A stretch of 8,314 nt of DNA from Flavobacteriales bacterium (GTDB lineage: Bacteria > Bacteroidota > Bacteroidia > DT-38): positions 1-8,314 of the forward strand of contig JABSPR010000279.1 of the NCBI GenBank assembly GCA_013214975.1, in the 5' to 3' direction. Every line of letters begins with the position of its first letter. The stretch's first letter is position 1. A program made the position numbers and the translations under genes. Positions 1 to 6,143 of this stretch are shown piece after piece. Below the pieces are notes generated by a model, which saw only the letters and a program-made list of their open reading frames with translations, was not told the DNA's origin and made no database searches.

Positions 1-291
1 TGTAAACTCACATACTACACCTCCAATAGAGTCTCCAAGTATATATGGTTGCGCTTGACTGTCGTAGGCGGCCCATGCATCGTACATTCCTGCGGAGATG
101 TGAAATAAATTACGAGAGTGAACAGTAGGGCGGGCAAAGTCTTTTCGGATTGCTTCTAGCATTACATCGTTCCACTCGCGAGCAACAGATTGTTGAGCAT
201 TCACAATTGAGAAATAGCCAAGAGATAAAACTAGACATAGAAATAATGTCTTGCTTGCTTTTAAATATGATTGGACTTCACTTCTTCTCAT
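1..291 (-). CDS. Secreted vanadium-haloperoxidase/PAP2-related protein (DUF6851-like), N-terminal fragment
   Basis: The reading frame opens at the ATG at 291-289 and stays open for 97 codons to the left edge, so the gene is incomplete. Residues 1-32 look like a signal peptide: basic start (MRRSE), a hydrophobic stretch around residues 15-30, and an Ala at residue 32 before QQ. The mature part begins with VAREWNDVMLEAIRKDFARP, then RNLFHISAGMYDAWAAYD. From memory, this pattern opens Bacteroidota proteins annotated as vanadium-dependent haloperoxidase or DUF6851, which share the acid-phosphatase (PAP2) fold. The catalytic His/Arg/Lys residues of that fold lie further downstream, outside the window, so activity cannot be judged. 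Such proteins are exported and often end in a type IX secretion tag, which also cannot be seen here. It lies 86 bp downstream of the AraC-type regulator gene on the same strand. Export is likely; the family assignment is moderately sure. Confidence 0.7.
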   Translation of the reverse strand, partial: MRRSEVQSYLKASKTLFLCLVLSLGYFSIVNAQQSVAREWNDVMLEAIRKDFARPTVHSRNLFHISAGMYDAWAAYDSQAQPYILGDSIGGVVCEFT

Positions 292-314
292 GACTTCTTA
301 GGTTGAATAACAGT

Positions 315-325
315 TAACTAAGTTA
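315..325. promoter_or_regulatory. Small palindrome upstream of the haloperoxidase-related gene
   Basis: The 86-bp gap between the AraC gene and the haloperoxidase-related gene contains TAACT-A-AGTTA, a perfect 11-bp palindrome 24 bp before the start codon at 291. On the minus strand it overlaps TAACTTAG, which resembles the Bacteroidota -7 element TAnnTTTG. It could be an operator or simply AT-rich chance. No convincing terminator for the AraC gene was seen in this gap. Confidence 0.2.
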
Positions 326-377
326 GATGATTTATTTCGACAAGAGAAGACTTTTAATAAACAGTTCTCTGACGTTA

Positions 378-1253
378 TTAAAATGAAGCTCTAAATTCCT
401 CAGGCGTCATTTTGACTTGCCTTCTGAAATATTTGTATAGATAGTTTGTGTCGTCAAAGCCAGACTGGTAAGCTATTTCTTTAACGGAAAGGGGGGTATT
501 GATGAGTAGCCTTTTTATATGTTGAATGCCAATATCATCCACCAGCTTTTTTGCGGTCTTATTTAGTATGCTCTGTGTAGCCGTATTAAGTGTTTTGGGA
601 CTTGTGTTCAGTATTTTCGCATACTCAATTACTCGCGTAGTTTTAGATGCGTCGTTTAGAATAAGATCTTGAAAGTCGAGAAAGAGCTTGAGGTGGAATT
701 TGTTCTTTACTTCTTCATTACTATTCGTTTTTAAACGTAGAAGTTTGATGAGTAAAATGTGCAGTTCGCTACGAATAATTTGAGACGAGTAGTTGTCTGA
801 TTCGCTCTCATATTCCTGTTTTAAACGTTCGATGTTACTCGAAATATCCTCGAAATTAACGTCGTGAATAAATAGTTTAGGATTGAATAAATATTCATTG
901 AAGAGCTGTAATGATTTTTGAACTTCAGCGGCTTCTAGATAACTCAAGAGAAAATCCTCTGTAAAAAGCAATAGAAATCCTGTAGCGCCATTTCCTCGAA
1001 TAAATTTTTGAATCTGATCTCTTCTTATAGTTAAGATCGTTCCTTTCTGGAATCGATAATCTGTGAAATCTATAGTATGTGAGCCACTTCCGGATGTTAT
1101 AAAGAGCAATAAGTAGAAATCAACTTTGTGTAATTCTTCAGGATTATGATCGAGATTACTTCGTTTTAAAATCTTTTCTAGAGGTACTATGTCGAATACC
1201 GATTTGGGGTTCGATTTATTTTTAAACTTAACCTTGAAGGGACTGTTGCTCAT
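378..1253 (-). CDS. AraC-family transcriptional regulator
   Basis: A 291-residue protein of the usual AraC/XylS length and layout. The N-terminal half (about residues 40-110) looks like the cupin-type sensing domain, with beta-rich text such as KVDFYLLLFITSGSGSHTIDF and a turn motif RFQKGTILTIRRDQ. The C-terminal part (about residues 200-291) carries two helix-turn-helix units. The second, LSVKEIAYQSGFDDTNYLYK, matches the conserved AraC pattern (EIAxxxGFxdxxYFxxxFk), followed by FRRQVKMTPEEFR. It is a cytoplasmic DNA-binding protein; the ligand is unknown. The start at 1253 is the first ATG and leaves a complete sensor domain; no Shine-Dalgarno is seen, as usual in this phylum. It follows the small carboxypeptidase-regulatory gene after 70 bp, and a tandem repeat in that gap could be its own operator. 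Likely targets are the neighbouring genes, but this is inference. Confidence 0.92.
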   Translation of the reverse strand: MSNSPFKVKFKNKSNPKSVFDIVPLEKILKRSNLDHNPEELHKVDFYLLLFITSGSGSHTIDFTDYRFQKGTILTIRRDQIQKFIRGNGATGFLLLFTEDFLLSYLEAAEVQKSLQLFNEYLFNPKLFIHDVNFEDISSNIERLKQEYESESDNYSSQIIRSELHILLIKLLRLKTNSNEEVKNKFHLKLFLDFQDLILNDASKTTRVIEYAKILNTSPKTLNTATQSILNKTAKKLVDDIGIQHIKRLLINTPLSVKEIAYQSGFDDTNYLYKYFRRQVKMTPEEFRASF

Positions 1254-1300
1254 TTTTCTTTAGCGTCGTTTTGCTAGGACTAAAGTTATTGTTTTTCTGC

Positions 1301-1342
1301 TCGGAGTGTTTATTCGGAGTGTTTTATTCGGCGGTGTTTGAT
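1301..1342. repeat. Three tandem 13-15 bp repeats upstream of the AraC gene
   Basis: Three head-to-tail units are visible on the plus strand: TCGGAGTGTTTAT (1301-1313), TCGGAGTGTTTTAT (1314-1327) and the diverged TCGGCGGTGTTTGAT (1328-1342). The first two are nearly identical. The array starts 47 bp upstream of the AraC start codon, and its last unit runs into the final codons and stop of the preceding gene. AraC-type proteins often bind direct repeats close to their own promoter, so an autoregulatory operator is possible. The 13-14 bp spacing is shorter than the roughly 21 bp of classical AraC/XylS sites, so slippage duplication is an equal alternative. Confidence 0.5.
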
Positions 1343-1749
1343 AAAGAATCGGTGGAGTTATCGAGTAATGGTATTTTAAATTTTACAATTCTACAACCTT
1401 TAATGGATCGGCCAGGCGGAAGTCTTAGGTCGTAAGTGTAAATACCTTCCATGACATTTAACTCTGTTCGTTTGAATGTTGGATATCCAATATACTTTAC
1501 TTGTATATTATAAATGCCAATAGGCACAGAATCGATAATATATGATCCATCAAAATCTGTAGGTGATCCCGCAACAACGTTTTCACCTTTTTGTACTACA
1601 ACATTTGCAAATGGAATTGGTTCGCCGCTAACAGAATCCGTTAGAACTCCTTTTATTGATCCCAATCCCGTATTTGCACTAATGGTTATGTTGCAAAGAA
1701 AAACAGCATAGATGATTATAATAATTCGTGCATATGTTCTCCAGATCAT
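1324..1749 (-). CDS. Small secreted protein with one carboxypeptidase-regulatory-like domain
   Basis: A 141-residue protein. Residues 1-25 form a hydrophobic signal segment (run of Ile, then VFLCNITISA). Residues 30-112 match the CarboxypepD_reg-like beta-sandwich found at the front of SusC/TonB-dependent receptors and many Bacteroidota surface proteins: GSIKGVLTDSVSGEPIPFAN, then a TDFDGSY turn, then IGIYNIQVKYIGY. After it comes CRIVKFKIPLLD (residues 119-130), which resembles the VVEYKVPLID block that, from memory, follows this domain in longer Bacteroidota proteins. Here the protein stops 11 residues later with no plug, barrel, vWA or TonB domain. No continuation exists in other frames, because the AraC gene starts 70 bp on. 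It may be a stand-alone short form or the stump of a longer gene. It is transcribed divergently from the OmpA gene. Export is likely; the function is unknown. Confidence 0.8.
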   Translation of the reverse strand: MIWRTYARIIIIIYAVFLCNITISANTGLGSIKGVLTDSVSGEPIPFANVVVQKGENVVAGSPTDFDGSYIIDSVPIGIYNIQVKYIGYPTFKRTELNVMEGIYTYDLRLPPGRSIKGCRIVKFKIPLLDNSTDSLSNTAE

Positions 1750-1811
1750 ACTTATAGGTTGTTTGATTATGTATTAATAATTACCCTAAATGACACAAAG
1801 CACCCTTGAAA

Positions 1812-1826
1812 TGTATTTTTAATACA
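1812..1826. repeat. Perfect inverted repeat in the divergent intergenic region
   Basis: TGTATT-TTT-AATACA is a perfect 6-bp dyad with a 3-base centre. It lies in the 174-bp region between the divergent small secreted gene and the OmpA gene, directly next to a second, larger dyad. The position suits an operator for either direction. The AT-rich composition makes chance possible. Confidence 0.4.
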
Positions 1827-1856
1827 GCATTAAGTATTAAAGAGATACTTATATGC
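1827..1856. repeat. Long imperfect inverted repeat upstream of the OmpA-operon promoter
   Basis: GCATTAAGTAT (1827-1837) pairs with ATACTTA-t-ATGC (1845-1856) over 11 bp, with one unpaired T at 1852 and a 7-base centre (TAAAGAG). It ends 5 bp before the -33-like TTTG at 1862. This placement fits a regulator-binding site for the divergent promoters, possibly for the AraC-type protein encoded nearby. It lies upstream of the predicted transcription start, so an RNA hairpin is less likely. The dyad is seen directly; its role is inference. Confidence 0.5.
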
Positions 1857-1861
1857 TTGAA

Positions 1862-1894
1862 TTTGTATTTAATCGTATTATGGGATTACCTTTT
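1862..1894 (+). promoter_or_regulatory. Candidate Bacteroidota-type promoter for the OmpA operon
   Basis: TTTG (1862-1865) is followed after 21 bp by TACCTTTT (1887-1894). This approximates the housekeeping sigma consensus of Bacteroidota (TTTG, then TAnnTTTG), with the last base T instead of G. The predicted start near 1900 gives an A/T-rich leader of about 24 bases before the ATG at 1924, with no Shine-Dalgarno, as is normal in the phylum. The alternative is that the TTACCTTTTTT string belongs to an alternative-sigma promoter, because the same string occurs upstream of the sigma gene. Confidence 0.4.
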
Positions 1895-1923
1895 TTGTTT
1901 CTCGACATTTAATAATAAAAGCT

Positions 1924-3345
1924 ATGAAAAAGAGAAAAGGAAAAAGCGCAATACATTGTGTGTTGCAAATACTAAGTATAGGAGCTGTTATATGTTTAAC
2001 AACATTGAATTTGGCAGCATCTGAAAAAATTAAAACAAAGGATGTTTTATTCGATTATGATAAATCAGAGATTGTTTTAACCGAGAAAGAAGAGTTGGAT
2101 AAACTAGTTAGTCTGTTTAATTCTAAAAACTACAAGTCAATCAATCTAAAGGGACATACTGATGGAGATGGGAGTTTTGATTACAACAATCACCTCTCTG
2201 CTAGGCGTGTAAACGCGGTTAGAAACTATTTGTTAAAGAAAGGGATTGCAAAAGATAGGATCGTAATAGAGAATTTAGGCGAATACAAGCCAATCGCATC
2301 GAACTTAAATGATGATGGAAAAAGAATCAATAGAAGGGTAGAGATCGAACTGCTAAAAGAGGGAGGAATAATAGATGCATTCCAAGTCGAATATTCGGAT
2401 TATTTAATAGACCCTAATCGAGATACCATTCTGAAAATGGGAACGGAAGGAACTCAATTACATATCAGAGCATATAGCTTTGTAGATGATAACAAAGTGA
2501 AAGTAACGGAGCCGGTTAATCTAAAATTCAGAGAGTATAGAAACTCAGCAGATGTAGCATTCTCCCAAATACCAATGACTTTCCATGAAAATGAAAGGGA
2601 GCATAATTTTAACAGCTCTGGTATGTTCGAGATTAGAGGAGAGGTAAATGGAGAACCAATCAATATAGCTGAAGGGAAATCTATAATTGTAGATTATAAG
2701 TTGGCAAAGAAAAATCCCAATACCGATTTTTTCAAAATGGACGATGTGAATAAAAACTGGGTCAGAATTGCCGATATCCCAGAAATGAATTTGGTGGAAG
2801 AAGAAATTTCATTCAATGAAATTATGGACCTGGAACTTGAAGTTTGGGAGAAGAAAAAAGTAAGAGGAAAAGTAGAATGGAAGAAGAAACAAGGTAGGGA
2901 CAATGGAGATCGAGTAGAAGCTACTTTATTAGGAGGGCAGGATAAGGGCCACCAATATCCAGATATTGTAAGTGGTTTAAATGTATCTTCTTTTGGCGTG
3001 TATAACTGCGATCAGATTTATAGAATTAAGCAAAAAATTAAAATTCGGGCCAAATACGTGGATGGTAATGGAAACCCAATTCAGTCTTTAGGGATATTAT
3101 CCATGATCGACTTGGATTATAATGGAGCGTTCAGTTTTGATCCGAATAATTTTGTTTGCGCAGCAGAGGGTGACAATGTATTACTCTTAACAACCAAGAA
3201 AAATAAATTATATCTGTTTGATCGATATGGATTTGAGAAGAATGGTATAAACGAGAGTGGGGAGTATACCTTCCAAATGCGCGATGTTACAGATGAGATC
3301 AAAAGTACAAAGGACCTTGCTCTCTATTTAGGGTTAGATATATAG
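1924..3345 (+). CDS. OmpA-domain envelope protein with Bacteroidota-specific C-terminal modules
   Basis: A 473-residue exported protein. Residues 1-32 are a signal peptide (basic KKRKGK, hydrophobic core, then NLAA before SEK). Residues 40-144 form an OmpA/MotB-type peptidoglycan-binding domain: LFDYDKSEI, GHTDGDG, NNHLSARRVNAV, then NRRVEIEL. Asp80 and Arg95 sit 15 residues apart, as do the two residues that contact diaminopimelate in OmpA, so binding should be intact. Unusually, this domain comes first and no beta-barrel precedes it. Residues 165-285 match a module recurrent in Bacteroidota surface proteins (TxLxIxAxxFVD, IPMTFH, SSGMFEI); I recognise the pattern but no function, and a ZU5-like fold is a guess. 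Residues 355-390 hold FGVYNCDQIYRI, also a recurrent Bacteroidota motif. It is the first gene of the plus-strand run. It probably links the outer-membrane side or periplasm to the cell wall. Confidence 0.85.
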   Translation: MKKRKGKSAIHCVLQILSIGAVICLTTLNLAASEKIKTKDVLFDYDKSEIVLTEKEELDKLVSLFNSKNYKSINLKGHTDGDGSFDYNNHLSARRVNAVRNYLLKKGIAKDRIVIENLGEYKPIASNLNDDGKRINRRVEIELLKEGGIIDAFQVEYSDYLIDPNRDTILKMGTEGTQLHIRAYSFVDDNKVKVTEPVNLKFREYRNSADVAFSQIPMTFHENEREHNFNSSGMFEIRGEVNGEPINIAEGKSIIVDYKLAKKNPNTDFFKMDDVNKNWVRIADIPEMNLVEEEISFNEIMDLELEVWEKKKVRGKVEWKKKQGRDNGDRVEATLLGGQDKGHQYPDIVSGLNVSSFGVYNCDQIYRIKQKIKIRAKYVDGNGNPIQSLGILSMIDLDYNGAFSFDPNNFVCAAEGDNVLLLTTKKNKLYLFDRYGFEKNGINESGEYTFQMRDVTDEIKSTKDLALYLGLDI

Positions 3346-3363
3346 TTAGCATAGTATTGGGTT

Positions 3364-3390
3364 GGGGGAGCTTGAGCTTCTCCCTTCCTA
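3364..3390 (+). terminator. Weak candidate terminator after the OmpA gene
   Basis: GGGGGAG (3364-3370) can pair with CTCCCTT (3380-3386): five standard pairs plus two G-T wobbles, with a 9-base loop. The following sequence (CCTAATTGTATTTC) has only a loose T tract. It may cause partial termination between the OmpA gene and the vWA gene, which start 83 bp apart. A TAACTTTA box at 3411-3418 could be a -7 element for a separate promoter, but no good -33 partner was seen. Confidence 0.4.
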
Positions 3391-3428
3391 ATTGTATTTC
3401 TAAAATCCCTTAACTTTAATAATTATAT

Positions 3429-5534
3429 ATGACAACCACTTCAAAACATAATCGAATTTCACATTTGATAAATAATATTTTCTATAAATATCTTCTTTTA
3501 GTATCTCTACTGTTTTCTGCTTTAAGCGCAGTTTCTGAGGGGCTAGTGCCATCAGCGGATAAAGCACTAGTAAAGTTTTCAGTTATCGATTTAAAACAAT
3601 TACCCATGAAAGTGGATGTATTCTTTTATGCGGTAGGTACCAATAAAATATATAAAGGGCATTATGGAGGAACAGGAATGGGAGAGTTATTGATTCCTAA
3701 TAATGAGCAATACATTATATACACTGCTGTTTCAAAAGATTTCTTTGAGTTCGGTCTAAGCAATGCGCCTAGTCAGGTTCAAGTTTTTCCACTGCAAATT
3801 GATAATTCAAACGCAGGTAAGTTGTTTTCTACACCATCATGGGGTCATGCAACTTTTGTTGTGGTTGATAATAGTAAAAAGCCCCAACAAGTGAGTCTTA
3901 CAGTTAACGGGGTGGATAAAGATTTTAAGAAAACGATAAAAACGGATGAAAATGGGTTTGCTCAATTACTTCTTCCTAACGCAACCAAGTATAATATAGA
4001 TGTGGATAATGCAATAGGGTATACAAATCTGATAATCCCCAAGGAGAATTTTTATGATGTAGATAAGCTAATTGAATTCGAAGCATCTGAAAAACTGCAT
4101 CCTACTCAAACTATGGCATTGGTAAACCTGTTTTACTATGACTTAAACGACCTGCCAGTTCAAGGAGAGCAGTTTGTGGTAAAGAGTAAAACAACGGGCA
4201 AAGAATATAAAACCAATTTAACAGATGTAAATGGCTTGGGGCAAGTTCTTGTTCCTATTGCCGATACCTATACTGCAAACGCTAAATATTGGAAAGACTT
4301 TGCTCAGCATAAGATTCCAGTTGAAGCAACAAAATATTCTCTCGATGTAAAGTTGAAATATATCTCATCTAAAGCTTACGAAAAATGGAAGAAAGAACGA
4401 GATGCGCAAATTGCAAAAAGAGATGCTCTTTTTGAAGCTCAACGTTTGGCTGCTGAAAAGCAAAACAGGATTAATGATTCTATTTATAAAATAAAATACG
4501 AGAATTGGAAAAGGCATAACGAAGCATTGTTAGCTGCCCAGAGGGCTTACGAAGATTCGTTGACTAGAGCACAGGATGTAAATGATTCTATTTGGGATGC
4601 TCAAGAAATGAAAAATGAAGCAATCTATAAAGAGAATGCTCGGAAGATGACAGAACACAAGTTGGCCATGGCACGAAAAAAAGAAGAAAGGGACGCTGCT
4701 TTGACCGCTAGCCAGGAGTCGTTTGGTTTAAGTGAAGAGCGGCTAGCATTTTTTGAATCGATGGAGACTGTACGGAGTAAGCCAATGAGTGTTGAGGATA
4801 AACGCAATATAGAGAAGGCACTTAAGGTGAAGTTCCGCGTGATTAAAACGGCTAAAGAGATGAAGATAGAACTGGATAAGGATCCCGACTATTTTAAAAA
4901 GAAAAACCTTGAAGTGTTGGCTGTGTTAGAGAGAATGAAAGATAAGTGGAAGAATAAAACGATGGTAATAGATATTACTGGAAGTATGGATAAATATTGG
5001 GAGCAGGTTTTGTTATGGACAGTTCTGAAAACAAACGATGAAGGGGATAGTCAGTTCGTATTTTTTAACGATGGAGATAATATGTCAGATTTTAAAAAGA
5101 AAATAGGATCTACCGGTGGATTGTATTATTCGAAATCGAAGGATTTAAGGGATATAATCAATACCATTTTAGGGGGGCAGAAGGAGGCGAAAGGAGGCGA
5201 TAAGCAAGAGAATGATATAGAGTCTCTGTTGGCTGGGCAGCGCTATAAACAAGAAATGGAAGAACTAATATTAATTGCAGATAATTACAGCGATGTTAGG
5301 GATATGAAAATTTTAGATCGGTTAAATGTACCCGTACGTGTGGTGCTTTGTGGGGTTGAAGGGGTGAACAATATTCATGAAGAATATTTAACCATTGCAT
5401 ATAAAACAAAAGGGTCGGTGCATACCATCGAAAACGACATCGAAGATCTATCGGTCAAAATGGAACAACAGAAATTAAAGATTGGTAATGGTGAGTATGT
5501 ACTTACGGGAGGCCGATTTGTGATGTTCAGGTAA
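3429..5534 (+). CDS. Exported vWA protein with three 93-residue beta repeats and a coiled coil
   Basis: A 701-residue protein. Residues 1-36 are a long signal peptide or anchor (hydrophobic YLLLVSLLFSALSA). Residues 46-311 hold three tandem repeats, each with a (D)xNGxxQxLxP-(4)-Y signature: GMGELLIP (P90, Y95), ENGFAQLLLP (P183, Y188) and VNGLGQVLVP (P276, Y281). The spacing is exactly 93 residues both times, and the look is that of prealbumin/carboxypeptidase-regulatory beta-sandwiches. Residues 314-425 are a charged coiled coil rich in Lys, Glu and Ala, with recurring DSI/DSL motifs. Residues 508-701 are a vWA domain: MIDAS-like DITGSM (D515, T517, S519), T562 in STGG, and D618 in LIADNYSD. 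The C-terminal text VRVVLCGVEG and GSVHTIENDI is, from memory, typical of an uncharacterised Bacteroidota family. It probably acts in the periplasm or at the surface as a metal-dependent protein-binding scaffold. The sigma gene follows after 51 bp. Confidence 0.85.
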   Translation: MTTTSKHNRISHLINNIFYKYLLLVSLLFSALSAVSEGLVPSADKALVKFSVIDLKQLPMKVDVFFYAVGTNKIYKGHYGGTGMGELLIPNNEQYIIYTAVSKDFFEFGLSNAPSQVQVFPLQIDNSNAGKLFSTPSWGHATFVVVDNSKKPQQVSLTVNGVDKDFKKTIKTDENGFAQLLLPNATKYNIDVDNAIGYTNLIIPKENFYDVDKLIEFEASEKLHPTQTMALVNLFYYDLNDLPVQGEQFVVKSKTTGKEYKTNLTDVNGLGQVLVPIADTYTANAKYWKDFAQHKIPVEATKYSLDVKLKYISSKAYEKWKKERDAQIAKRDALFEAQRLAAEKQNRINDSIYKIKYENWKRHNEALLAAQRAYEDSLTRAQDVNDSIWDAQEMKNEAIYKENARKMTEHKLAMARKKEERDAALTASQESFGLSEERLAFFESMETVRSKPMSVEDKRNIEKALKVKFRVIKTAKEMKIELDKDPDYFKKKNLEVLAVLERMKDKWKNKTMVIDITGSMDKYWEQVLLWTVLKTNDEGDSQFVFFNDGDNMSDFKKKIGSTGGLYYSKSKDLRDIINTILGGQKEAKGGDKQENDIESLLAGQRYKQEMEELILIADNYSDVRDMKILDRLNVPVRVVLCGVEGVNNIHEEYLTIAYKTKGSVHTIENDIEDLSVKMEQQKLKIGNGEYVLTGGRFVMFR
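5181..5200 (+). repeat. Perfect 10-bp tandem duplication inside the vWA domain
   Basis: AAGGAGGCGA occurs twice back to back (5181-5190 and 5191-5200), just after a run of six G at 5172-5177. It encodes the hydrophilic loop KEAKGGDK around residues 585-592 of the vWA protein. Because the unit is not a multiple of three, loss or gain of one copy would shift the frame and remove the last part of the domain, including Asp618. Confidence 0.75.
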
Positions 5535-5537
5535 GTT

Positions 5538-5557
5538 AAAAGAGGGTTACCTTTTTT
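5538..5557 (+). terminator. Short hairpin with T-run after the vWA gene
   Basis: AAAAGAGG (5538-5545) pairs with CCTTTTTT (5550-5557) across a GTTA loop: 8 pairs with one G-T wobble. It starts 4 bp after the stop codon. The stem is AT-rich and the T-run forms the 3' arm itself, so it would be a weak terminator or attenuator. It could lower sigma-gene expression relative to the vWA gene. The same T-run forms part of the shared string described next. Confidence 0.35.
5547..5557 (+). promoter_or_regulatory. TTACCTTTTTT element shared with the OmpA upstream region
   Basis: The 11-base string TTACCTTTTTT lies 28 bases before the sigma-factor start codon. The identical string at 1886-1896 lies 27 bases before the OmpA start codon, and I did not find it elsewhere in the window. 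A shared promoter element, perhaps read by the encoded sigma factor, would explain the matching placement. Against this, no equivalent -33 TTTG stands at the right distance here, and the T-run also belongs to a hairpin. Confidence 0.25.
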
Positions 5558-5585
5558 AGAACTGAACATTAACTAGAAAAAGAGA

Positions 5586-6143
5586 ATGAAAGACGACGAG
5601 ATTATAGCAGCTATCCGAAAGGGAAACCGAGAGAAACCGATCAAGGTTTTGTACTTGGAGTTTCCGAAGGTGAAAGGAAAAATTATTGCTACCGGAGGCA
5701 ATGAAATAATTTCAGAAGAAATCTTTAACGACGCCCTTGTATTGTTAATCGAAAAGGTATCCGATCGTAAATTCGAATTAACCTCTAAGCTTTCAACTTA
5801 TTTGTTTGGTATCGCTCGATTGCTTTGGATGAATGAACTAAGGAGGCAGAATAAAAGCAGAGAATTGGAATGGAGCGATACGCTCATTGTTTCTGCTTCA
5901 GACATTGGATATGATTTTGAAAAAGAGGAAAGGTTGAAACGGATTGAGGAAATGATGGAGGTTATATCGGATAAATGTAAAGAGATACTAAGACGGTTCT
6001 ATTACCAAAGTAATTCAATGCAAGAGATTGCGGAGGCATTGGGTTTCTCTAGCGTTAATTCAGCTAAAACACAGAAATACAAATGTTTGGAGAAGGCCAT
6101 ATTAGTGGTTAAATCATCCTCACCAATTAGCATTAACCAATGA
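5586..6143 (+). CDS. ECF-type RNA polymerase sigma-70 factor
   Basis: A 185-residue protein, the usual size for an extracytoplasmic-function sigma factor with only regions 2 and 4. Region 2 covers about residues 20-90: EEIFNDALVLLIEKV, then KLSTYLFGIARLLWMNELRR, the strongly conserved core-binding and -10 recognition stretch. Region 4 covers about residues 120-172: ISDKCKEILRRFYY, then the helix-turn-helix SMQEIAEALGFSSVNSAKTQ and the recognition-helix end KYKCLEKA. It redirects RNA polymerase to promoters not yet known. The ATG start at 5586 has an A-rich leader. Its stop overlaps the start of the next gene as ATGA (6140-6143), which points to translational coupling with the membrane protein predicted to hold it inactive. 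Autoregulation is typical of such pairs but is not shown here. Confidence 0.93.
   Translation: MKDDEIIAAIRKGNREKPIKVLYLEFPKVKGKIIATGGNEIISEEIFNDALVLLIEKVSDRKFELTSKLSTYLFGIARLLWMNELRRQNKSRELEWSDTLIVSASDIGYDFEKEERLKRIEEMMEVISDKCKEILRRFYYQSNSMQEIAEALGFSSVNSAKTQKYKCLEKAILVVKSSSPISINQ

Noticed and set aside
1514..1711. A plus-strand 65-residue frame opposite the small secreted gene
   Set aside because: It is fully antisense to a gene with a recognisable domain and shows no protein features of its own.
1870..1888. A 5-bp inverted repeat TAATC/GATTA overlapping the promoter candidate
   Set aside because: Short arms in AT-rich DNA are expected by chance and nothing else supports it.
1806..2024. A plus-strand 72-residue frame overlapping the start of the OmpA gene
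   Set aside because: It runs across the inverted repeats and promoter-like region, and overlaps the signal-peptide codons of a well-supported gene in another frame. No recognisable protein features are present.
3411..3418. TAACTTTA as a promoter -7 element for the vWA gene
   Set aside because: The last base departs from the consensus and the nearest TTG is only 16 bp upstream, so it was mentioned but not listed as a promoter.
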